Positions 1-5,746 of a stretch of DNA of 28,262 nt are shown piece after piece (positions within the stretch are counted from its first letter, which is position 1; each line of letters opens with the position of its first letter). The stretch comes from Cloacimonetes bacterium UBA5614. Lineage in GTDB: Bacteria; Cloacimonadota; Cloacimonadia; Cloacimonadales; Cloacimonadaceae. The stretch lies in NCBI GenBank assembly GCA_002424605.1, contig DIKQ01000003.1:1-28262 (forward strand), in the 5' to 3' direction. The notes beneath the pieces were generated by a model. The model had not been told where the DNA came from and did not search any database. It saw nothing but the letters and a program-made list of their open reading frames with translations. The translations under genes and the position numbers were made by a program.

Positions 1-33
1 CCAATATGCTGTACACTCCCTAATTCTTAATTC

Positions 34-60
34 TTAATTCTTAATTGGCACGCAGTGCCC
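34..60. repeat. 27-bp repeat, copy 1: A/T heptads plus small hairpin
   Basis: Two TTAATTC-type heptads are followed by a 5-bp hairpin, GGCAC-GCA-GTGCC (47-59). The same 27 bases recur without mismatch at 1193-1219. This copy contains the stop codon (34-36) and last eight codons of the minus-strand gene that ends here. The hairpin could help end that transcript, but the sequence after it is A/T heptads rather than a T run. Confidence 0.8.
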
Positions 61-705
61 CTTCTCTTCCATGACCAGTACGCTGAGGTTATCCGCCGGG
101 ATAAAGAGCAGGTCGCCCCAGAGATGGAGGGAGCGGCGCAACAGAGCGCCCAGGGCGGGGCACTGCTTTTCCAGATTGCCCAAAGTGTGGGTGATGGCAT
201 GATAGACGCTGTCCGCACAGCGGTAATCCTGGTCGCCGGCAGCCAGGCGGGACTGGCGCAGGGAAAGGGATTCCTTCAGGTAGTCCAGCAGGGCGTCCCG
301 CTCCAGCTTCATCTCCTCCAGGCGCGCCAGGTCGTTCCACTCCTCCGCCTCGGCAATCAGGACGGTGAGCAGATTGAGCTTTTGCCTCACCTGGCTGACA
401 GTAGCGGGGTCGCACAGAGGCTGGGGCAGGATGCTCTGGAAACTATCCCCGGCAGGAACGCCGTCCTCCGCCTGTCCGGGATAAAAAGGGTAACGCGCCG
501 GCTCGTGATTGACCAGGCTGTGCAGGGCTGTGGCGGAAATGCCCATATACGGATGCAGGAGCAGTTCCACCAGATAGCGCACCCCCTTGCTTACCCGCAT
601 ATCCACCACCTGACCGCGCCAGTCAAACCGCACCCTGCCGCCTTCCAGCACCACAATCAGCCGCTGCTCTTCCGCAGCTCCCATGTAATCATAAAACATC
701 TTCAT
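34..705 (-). CDS. Standalone SKGLRYL-type regulatory domain protein
   Basis: The 223-residue product is soluble, with no signal peptide or membrane segment. It resembles the C-terminal domain found after ATPase or cyclase modules in many signalling proteins of actinobacteria and myxobacteria. That domain has a 'DSKGLRYLA.LL.HP' segment (here VSKGVRYLVELLLHP, residues 38-52), a coiled 'DP..R..YR.RL..L...L.EAE..ND..R...' helix (99-150), then a Ser-rich 'A..AV..AI...L..I....P.LG.HL..S' segment (162-193). The match is from memory of the family, so function is unknown beyond a likely protein-interaction or regulatory role. ATG 703-705 was chosen because GGAGG (711-715) sits just upstream, and a TTGACA-17-TATCCT promoter lies before it. 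The last eight residues are encoded by an intergenic repeat, so the original C-terminus may have been replaced. Confidence 0.8.
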   Translation of the reverse strand: MKMFYDYMGAAEEQRLIVVLEGGRVRFDWRGQVVDMRVSKGVRYLVELLLHPYMGISATALHSLVNHEPARYPFYPGQAEDGVPAGDSFQSILPQPLCDPATVSQVRQKLNLLTVLIAEAEEWNDLARLEEMKLERDALLDYLKESLSLRQSRLAAGDQDYRCADSVYHAITHTLGNLEKQCPALGALLRRSLHLWGDLLFIPADNLSVLVMEEKGHCVPIKN

Positions 706-734
706 CTTGTCCTCCGTTATGTTATTCTATGAAC

Positions 735-763
735 AGGATAATCAGCGGGGCAGATTTTGTCAA
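735..763 (-). promoter_or_regulatory. Sigma-70-type promoter of the 34-705 gene
   Basis: On the minus strand TTGACA (758-763) and TATCCT (735-740) are separated by exactly 17 bases. A start near 728 would leave a leader of about 23 bases holding the GGAGG ribosome site. This is the best-spaced promoter in the window. Confidence 0.6.
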
Positions 764-789
764 GTACTATTATTAGTGTTGCTAAGTAT

Positions 790-1376
790 TGTTTCAACGC
801 GAAAGCCGTGAAAGGCGCAAGGGGATGAGATAAATTACGAATTACGAATTACGAATTACCCCTGCAGTGTCGTCCCTGGGCTGCAACTCATAAAACAAAA
901 GAGTTTTTACTTTTAACGCAAAGACCGCAGAGGTCGCTAAGGCGCAAAGAGTAAAGACGATATATGAGAATGGCACAGCTTAATTTTTAAGTCTTAATTC
1001 TTAATTTACTGCCTCTGTGTCTCTGTGGTTCTAAAAGCTCTCTTTTGCGCAGGAACGACGAGCCTGTCTTTGAACTCGTGATTCGCTCTTTAATTCTTAA
1101 TTGTTATGAGTCCCCCGTCCAGTCACCCCAAAAGGCATACCTTTCGGGGACCCCGACGCGAGGGACGACACTGCATTTTAATTGTTAATTTTTTAATTCT
1201 TAATTGGCACGCAGTGCCCTCTGTGCCTCTGTGTCTCTGTGGCCAAAAAACTCTTTTACTCAGCAATTCGTAATTGGTAATTCATAATTCATAATTCATA
1301 ATTTTTTACTGCCCTCCGTGCCTCTGTGTCTCTAAATAGCTCTTTAGCGTCTCTTGCGTTAAAAAAACCATTTTCT
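790..1376. repeat. Repeat-rich spacer, mosaic of short modules
   Basis: No coding region is supported between 733 and 1470. The stretch is a patchwork of recurring modules. AATTACG heptads lie at 832-859, with the reverse form at 1265-1302. TTAATTCTTAATT tracts lie near 984-1005 and 1178-1206. 'CCTCTGTGTCTCTGTGG' modules lie at 1012-1028 and 1226-1242, with a diverged one near 1320. A 'TTTTAACGCAAAGACCGC...GGCGCAAAGAG' module is at 914-951. GGAACGACGAGCCTGT is at 1052-1067. A 15-bp inverted pair, TGCAGTGTCGTCCCT (863-877) and its complement (1161-1175), encloses part of it. The 27-bp repeat of position 34 recurs at 1193-1219. A CCCCAAAAGG...CCTTTCGGGG hairpin lies near 1127-1150. Confidence 0.8.
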
Positions 1377-1393
1377 CGGCAGGCGGGTTTTCT

Positions 1394-1414
1394 CTCGGCT
1401 CAGTATTATAGAGG
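1394..1414 (+). promoter_or_regulatory. 21-bp motif shared with the window's right end
   Basis: CTCGGCTCAGTATTATAGAG plus one further G is repeated exactly, in inverted orientation, at 28239-28259. The motif contains TATTAT, which could serve as a -10 box, and lies about 60 bases before the gene starting at 1471. No matching -35 box is evident. It may be a promoter element or another dispersed repeat. Confidence 0.4.
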
Positions 1415-1470
1415 CTAATAAGTGTCGCGGCAGATTAGTCAAAATAAACTTAGCCACAGGAGGCAAAATC

Positions 1471-1929
1471 ATGAAAGTCAAATTTAAGTATGGCATCAAG
1501 ACCTACACCGGAACCGCCAATGAGATGACCTACGGGTCCTATCGCGGAGGCAACGTCTGCATCGGCAGGATATATGTGTATCCCAAGCTGACGGACAACA
1601 ACCATGAGAAAGGCGCAGCCCTGCGGAACCTTGCCAAGCAGTATCACGAGCTGAATCCGGATTACCTGGCAGACCTGAAGACCTATGCCCTGCGCAACGG
1701 ACAGGAAAACACTCCCAAAACCAAGCTCATCCCCACTGCGTTTTCCCTGTTCCTCAAGATGATGTATGCCTGGTATGACAGCGACCCCGAACACATCGAC
1801 CTGAGCGAAGTCACCCTGGAAGATATCGTTTCCGCCGATGCGGACGTGCGCACCATCGCCAGGGCAGTGGAAGCGGAATACCTGCCTTACATCCGCGTCT
1901 ATGACGACCTCGACAACGGCATCATGTAG
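1471..1929 (+). CDS. Hypothetical protein, 152 residues
   Basis: The start at 1471 is backed by a strong ribosome site, AGGAGG, 8 bases upstream. The product is soluble and rich in Tyr, Asp and Lys. It opens with a basic MKVKFKYGIKTYTGTANEM segment, has a Gly-rich YGSYRGGNVCIGR turn (residues 22-34), then two helical stretches, one around YHELNPDYLADLKTYALRNG. The general plan, a Gly-rich head followed by 'N...G..L.NLA..Y......Y..DLK.YA', recalls small structural or phage-derived proteins of Bacteroidota-group genomes, but I do not recognise the family. It is followed after 13 bases by a 59-residue gene, so the two are probably co-transcribed and end at the terminator at 2139. Confidence 0.75.
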   Translation: MKVKFKYGIKTYTGTANEMTYGSYRGGNVCIGRIYVYPKLTDNNHEKGAALRNLAKQYHELNPDYLADLKTYALRNGQENTPKTKLIPTAFSLFLKMMYAWYDSDPEHIDLSEVTLEDIVSADADVRTIARAVEAEYLPYIRVYDDLDNGIM

Positions 1930-1942
1930 TAAGCAGGGCCTT

Positions 1943-2122
1943 ATGGACCAGTATATCAGCATCATAGCCAGAGAGCTCGCCAAACGCCTGAACAAAGTAA
2001 TCAACCTGCCCTTCCTGAGCGAAGAGGAAGAAGAGCTGTTTTTCCGGCTGGTGGTAACCAAAGTGCTGGAAATCATCTTCGGGCAGATATATGACCTGTT
2101 TAACAAGGACACCGCCCAATAA
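1943..2122 (+). CDS. Small acidic helical protein, 59 residues
   Basis: The reading frame from ATG 1943 encodes a compact all-helical peptide with an ISIIARELAKRLNKVINL amphipathic helix, an acidic LSEEEEELFFRL turn (residues 25-36) and a hydrophobic VTKVLEIIFGQIYDLF helix. A longer in-frame start at 1838 would overlap the upstream gene by 90 bases and is less likely. A modest GCAGGG ribosome site sits at 1933-1938. The family is not recognised. Close spacing to the 152-residue gene suggests a functional pair, and the amphipathic helices suggest oligomerisation or protein binding (inference). Confidence 0.65.
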   Translation: MDQYISIIARELAKRLNKVINLPFLSEEEEELFFRLVVTKVLEIIFGQIYDLFNKDTAQ

Positions 2123-2138
2123 GCCGGAGTCCATAACC

Positions 2139-2169
2139 GGGGCAGCAGTGCGCTGCCCCCTTTGATTTT
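2139..2169 (+). terminator. Intrinsic terminator after the 1471-2122 pair
   Basis: GGGGCAGC (2139-2146) pairs with GCTGCCCC (2152-2159) across a 5-base loop, and an interrupted T run follows. It starts 17 bases past the stop codon of the 59-residue gene. Confidence 0.75.
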
Positions 2170-2211
2170 AACGCAAAAAAAAGCTTTTTAGAGACACAGA
2201 GGGAAAAGATA

Positions 2212-2600
2212 AATTACGAATTACTAATTACGAATTACAAACAGGCTCGTCGTTCCTGCGCAGGGAGTCCTCGTTACCTATAGGTAATGAGGCTTCCTTA
2301 ATAAATTGCTGTTTAAACTTTACTGATTTACTTTGCTGTTTAATTTTTAACGCAAGAGACGCGAAAGGCGCAAAAGGGCAGTTAAGAATTATGAATTACG
2401 AATTACAAACAGGCTCGTCGTTCCTGCGCAGGCAGGAATCCATGCTGTTTTGTTAATGAGGCTTCCTTAATAAATTGCTGTTTAAACTTTACTGATTTAC
2501 TTTGCTGTTTTATTTTTAACGCAAGAGACACGGAGACACAGAGCGGTAATCAGTAATCCGTAACTCGCCCTTTAATTCTTAATTGTTAATTCTTAATTTA
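2212..2600. repeat. Direct duplication of about 168 bp made of repeat modules
   Basis: The spacer 2170-2600 has no supported gene. It holds two successive copies of a composite unit, offset 168-169 bases: 'AATTACAAACAGGCTCGTCG' at 2233 and 2401, then TAATGAGGCTTCCTTAATAA at 2285 and 2454, running on into TTTTTAACGCAAGAGAC with almost no mismatch over about 75 bases. The short segments between them differ. Copy 2 keeps the complete inverted repeat TTCCTGC-GCAG-GCAGGAA (2421-2438). A/T heptads (2212-2239, 2392-2408, 2573-2600) and GAGACACAGAG modules flank the copies. Confidence 0.85.
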
Positions 2601-2617
2601 TCATTGCAGCGCAATGA
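2601..2617 (-). terminator. Hairpin abutting the transporter stop codon
   Basis: TCATTGC (2601-2607) and GCAATGA (2611-2617) form a perfect 7-bp stem with a 3-base loop, next to the stop codon at 2618-2620. The downstream side on the minus strand is an A/T heptad tract, not a clean T run, so termination strength is uncertain. The layout, hairpin plus TTAATTC heptads at a gene end, mirrors that at 34-60. Confidence 0.45.
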
Positions 2618-3859
2618 TCAGATATTCAGGCGTTTGTAATCGCGCCAGCTGATAACGGAGGCGGTAACCAGGAAACCGACGGCAACGGCAAAGACAGAGA
2701 TGATGCCCAGGGTCTTGAGCAGGAGCAGTCCCAGCAGGGGGGCAATCACCCCGCGGATGCCCGTCATGGTCACATGCACGCTCTGGTACATGCTGGCGTC
2801 CTCATCCCCGGCAAAGTAGATGCTGCCCATGTTCCAGGCGATATTGACGCCTGCCATGGCAAAGCCATACATGATGTAGGCGATATAGACCAGGGCAACC
2901 GCCAGCCAGCGCACCTGCAGAAAGAGGGCGGAAGCGATGAACAGCGCCGGGAAAAATGCCAGCAGGCCAAAAAATATGCTGATGAAGCGGAAGGGATGCA
3001 GCTTGTCGTGCCATTTGCCCAGATAGGGCGACAGCAAGAGGATGGGCAACTGGGAAATGATGCCTTTGGCGATGAAGTTGCCGGTGTAGGTGAGCTTGAG
3101 CATATCCACCAGGAAGATGGGCAGCACGGGCTGCACCATGATGAAACCCATGCCATAGATGGAAAAGCTCCGCTCAAAAGAGGCAAAGGGTTTGTTGGTC
3201 TTTAGCAGTTTGAGGGAACGGCGGATGGGGTCGCGCATCGCGTCCCTCCAGTGAAGGGGGGCGCATTCGTTCCGGAGCAGGGGCTCCTGGATTTTTACCA
3301 GGGACAGCAGCAGCGAGGCAATCAGTCCGGCAACGGCAGTGATAGCCAATATCAGGCGGAAGGACTGCTCGTTGATATCCAGCATGCGCCCTGCCATAAA
3401 AGTGAAGCTGACGGCAATCAGCATGCTCAGGCTGGTGGTGTAGCCATAGACCTTGGCGCGCCGCTTCTTGTCTATGTTGCGTTGGTAGATGCTGTTCTGG
3501 GCGGGAATCAGCAGGGCATTGAAGGAAAACATCAGCGCCAGCAGGAGCATAAACTCGTTCATCCCGGTCAGCCAGAGTCCGTAAATCAGGCTGAGCCTGC
3601 CGAATACGCCTACCAGGATAAAATAGCGTGATTTGTGGCAGCTTTTTTCAAACAGGCGTCCCCACCAGATAGACATAAAATTGGAGACAGGCCAGACCAT
3701 CGCCATGACGGTCAGCTGCCAGACTGCGGCATTCAGAGCTTTGCGTGCTATGATGTCCTGCGTCTGGTTCAGGCTGGTCACCACCCCGTTGAACAGGGCA
3801 GACCACAGCAGCAGACGGGCGGTCTGCTTTTCCACCGGGCTGAGATTTTTAAAGCGCAT
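2618..3859 (-). CDS. Major facilitator superfamily transporter
   Basis: The 413-residue product has about 12 predicted hydrophobic segments in two halves of six, the usual MFS size and layout. A basic loop, NIDKKRRAKVYGYTTSL, sits at the position of the conserved charged loop between helices. Substrate cannot be told from sequence. Start: ATG at 3857-3859 has AGAAGGAG immediately upstream. An alternative start 57 codons further out would give a Pro- and Cys-rich, non-membrane extension and run across the divergent gene at 4002, so it was rejected. A TTGACA (3902-3907, minus) lies 43 bases before the start, though its -10 box is weak. It is divergent from the two-component operon. Confidence 0.9.
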   Translation of the reverse strand: MRFKNLSPVEKQTARLLLWSALFNGVVTSLNQTQDIIARKALNAAVWQLTVMAMVWPVSNFMSIWWGRLFEKSCHKSRYFILVGVFGRLSLIYGLWLTGMNEFMLLLALMFSFNALLIPAQNSIYQRNIDKKRRAKVYGYTTSLSMLIAVSFTFMAGRMLDINEQSFRLILAITAVAGLIASLLLSLVKIQEPLLRNECAPLHWRDAMRDPIRRSLKLLKTNKPFASFERSFSIYGMGFIMVQPVLPIFLVDMLKLTYTGNFIAKGIISQLPILLLSPYLGKWHDKLHPFRFISIFFGLLAFFPALFIASALFLQVRWLAVALVYIAYIMYGFAMAGVNIAWNMGSIYFAGDEDASMYQSVHVTMTGIRGVIAPLLGLLLLKTLGIISVFAVAVGFLVTASVISWRDYKRLNI

Positions 3860-3937
3860 TGGTCTCCTTCTGAGTGGTACAAAGCTGGAAGGGACAATTG
3901 TTGTCAAGCCTGATAATCCGTAACTGCGGTGTATCAC

Positions 3938-3965
3938 TTGACAATATTCGCAAGTGGCATATGAG
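3938..3965 (+). promoter_or_regulatory. Likely promoter of the two-component operon
   Basis: CTTGACA with its -35 hexamer at 3938-3943 and TATGAG at 3960-3965 are 16 bases apart. The implied start lies about 30 bases before the ATG at 4002. A second TTGACA on the opposite strand (3902-3907) serves the divergent transporter, so this 140-base spacer holds back-to-back promoters. Confidence 0.45.
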
Positions 3966-4001
3966 GGTAAACAGCAATAAAAAGGGTATAAGGCAGGAAC
4001 T

Positions 4002-4550
4002 ATGCTGGAAGGAGTTATCGGCAAAGTCATGGCAGGCTGGATGTCGCTGTCTGCCCTGATGTTTTCACCCTATTCGGGCAACGAGCCTGCATTCAGGGCA
4101 TTGCACCTGCGGGCAGGGGAAAGCTATATAATCCTGCAGGCAAAACTGGACAAGGCGTTTGACAATGACTTCCTGGACGTATTCAATTGCGGTAAGCCGG
4201 TGACCGTCAACTTTAAGATAGAAGTCCGCAACGGCAATAAAACGGAACATAGCTCCACTTACCGCCATACCGTCACCTATGACCCGATGAACGCTGTGTG
4301 GGAACTGGTGAAATCCGGCACCCGCCAGAGAGACATCATCACCACCTACCAGAAACTGCTGGCAGAGGTGAGTATGCTGGAATGCTCCATCCCGCGGGAC
4401 GTGAACTGGAAACATGTGGAGTTCCGGGTGGAAGCCTGGCTGCAGCCGGTTCAGCTTACCCAGCCGGACAAAACAGTGGACCTGATGGTGTTGTGGAAAT
4501 TCCGGCGTCCCGCCATAAAAAGCGCTTTTAACCTGCAGGCAACCAGTTGA
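4002..4550 (+). CDS. DUF4390-like protein of the NtrY/NtrX operon
   Basis: The 182-residue product has a short hydrophobic N-terminus (residues 5-22) that may be a signal anchor, then a beta-rich domain. Segments match the DUF4390 pattern: ESYIILQAKLDKAFDNDFLDV with a following GKPVTVNFKIEV (about 40-75), a YRHTVTYDPMNAVWELV strand pair, and a late VEFRVEAWLQPVQLTQPDK followed by a W-containing strand. DUF4390 proteins of proteobacteria sit directly before an NtrY-type kinase and NtrX, and the same order is seen here with 11 bases to the kinase. I infer a periplasmic or membrane-associated accessory to the sensor. The family call is from pattern recall, not a search. Confidence 0.7.
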   Translation: MLEGVIGKVMAGWMSLSALMFSPYSGNEPAFRALHLRAGESYIILQAKLDKAFDNDFLDVFNCGKPVTVNFKIEVRNGNKTEHSSTYRHTVTYDPMNAVWELVKSGTRQRDIITTYQKLLAEVSMLECSIPRDVNWKHVEFRVEAWLQPVQLTQPDKTVDLMVLWKFRRPAIKSAFNLQATS

Positions 4551-4561
4551 GGTAAATTAAT

Positions 4562-5746
4562 ATGAGTATACGCCCTGGTCTGAGAACCTTTATCTTCGGG
4601 CTCTACGTAATCCTGTCCATCAGCAGCCTGATAGTGCTGAACCAGTATTTCCTGCACAAAACCAGCCAGATTACCAGCAGCGTCAACCAGATTCAGTTTG
4701 ACGAATCCCTGCATAAACTGAGCTTCGCAACCCCGGCAGACAGCAGCGCAGCCAATGCCCTGATGCTGCGCTACCGGGAATCCATGCTCAATATCAGGAT
4801 GGTGCTGAGGGAGACGCAGATATACTCGCTGCTGATTTTGATTGCCCTGATTGTGGGCTCAGGGGTGCTCTTTACCCTGATAATGCTGAGACTGAGCAAA
4901 CCGCTGACGGAACTGAAAGATGCCACGGAACAAATCAGGCAGGGAAACTTTACCATTCACCTGCCGGAAAACGGCGTCCATGAAATGAAAGCGCTGAAGA
5001 CTTCCTTCAACCGCATGTCACACGAACTGGAAACCACCCAGAAACGCCTGCTGGTGGCAGAAAAGGAAATGATCTGGAAGGACTTGTCACGTATCCTGGC
5101 GCATGAAATCAAAAACCCGCTCACGCCCATCCAGCTGGCGGTGCAGCGTCTGGAAGAAAAGCTGGAATCCGACCCGGACAAGCTGATGGATATGCTGCCG
5201 GACACGCTGAAGATAATCCAGCAGGAGATAGAAAACCTGCGTCTGCTGGCCCAGGACTTCAGCAGCTTTGCCAAGATAGCCCAGCCGCAGTTTGAGACCT
5301 TTGACCCCGCGGAAGCTGTGAAGGAGATAGTCTCATCCTATCAGGACGCCTATAATATCCGGCTGAACCTGGAAGCGGGACATCTCATCCGCTTTGACCG
5401 CACCCATTTTTACCAGATTCTGACCAATGTCCTGCAGAACGCGATTGACGCTTCCGAGCCGGACAGCCCCATAGAAGTGAATATCGGCACAAACAAATCG
5501 TTTGCCATCCTGGCAGTTAAGGATTATGGCATGGGCATCGAACAGGATGATATGAACCGCATCTTTGAGCCCTATTTCTCCCGCAAGAACAGGGGGACGG
5601 GACTGGGACTGGCACTGGTCAAACGGCTGGTGGAAGCCAACCAGTCGGTCATCCGGGCCAGAAGCAAAGCCGGGGAAGGCAGTGAATTTATCCTCATCAT
5701 CGAGGATGTAAACGTTCGCCGCTCTTTCCTGAAAGAGGAAATATGA
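4562..5746 (+). CDS. NtrY-like membrane sensor histidine kinase
   Basis: The 394-residue protein autophosphorylates and passes phosphate to the regulator encoded next. Two membrane helices (about 8-31 and 86-110) bracket a small sensor loop of about 55 residues. A HAMP domain follows (111-162). The HisKA segment has the phospho-acceptor His181 in LAHEIKNPLTPIQLAVQRL, the wording typical of NtrY kinases. The ATPase domain shows the N box (N289, N293), DYGMGIE (321-327) and a GTGLGLALVK G box (345-354). It is shorter than classic NtrY (over 700 residues): the large N-terminal membrane region and the PAS domain are missing. The stop overlaps the regulator start by 4 bases (ATGA). Confidence 0.93.
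   Translation: MSIRPGLRTFIFGLYVILSISSLIVLNQYFLHKTSQITSSVNQIQFDESLHKLSFATPADSSAANALMLRYRESMLNIRMVLRETQIYSLLILIALIVGSGVLFTLIMLRLSKPLTELKDATEQIRQGNFTIHLPENGVHEMKALKTSFNRMSHELETTQKRLLVAEKEMIWKDLSRILAHEIKNPLTPIQLAVQRLEEKLESDPDKLMDMLPDTLKIIQQEIENLRLLAQDFSSFAKIAQPQFETFDPAEAVKEIVSSYQDAYNIRLNLEAGHLIRFDRTHFYQILTNVLQNAIDASEPDSPIEVNIGTNKSFAILAVKDYGMGIEQDDMNRIFEPYFSRKNRGTGLGLALVKRLVEANQSVIRARSKAGEGSEFILIIEDVNVRRSFLKEEI

Noticed and set aside
55..732. 225-residue open frame on the plus strand
   Set aside because: It mirrors the minus-strand gene 34-705, has Gln/His-rich shadow composition and no ribosome site.
1838..1942. Longer start for the 59-residue protein
   Set aside because: It would overlap the preceding gene by 90 bases and adds a low-complexity Thr/Ser segment; the frame is explained by the codon structure of the upstream gene.
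1450..2112. 220-residue open frame on the minus strand
   Set aside because: It is antisense to two well-started plus-strand genes and crosses the spacer between them. Its composition is that of a shadow.
790..2600. CRISPR array in the repeat-rich spacers
   Set aside because: Repeats are of mixed type, length and orientation with no regular spacer length, and no cas genes are present.
3860..4030. 57-codon upstream extension of the MFS transporter
   Set aside because: The extension overlaps the divergent gene at 4002 and the promoters, while ATG 3859 has an excellent AGAAGGAG site.
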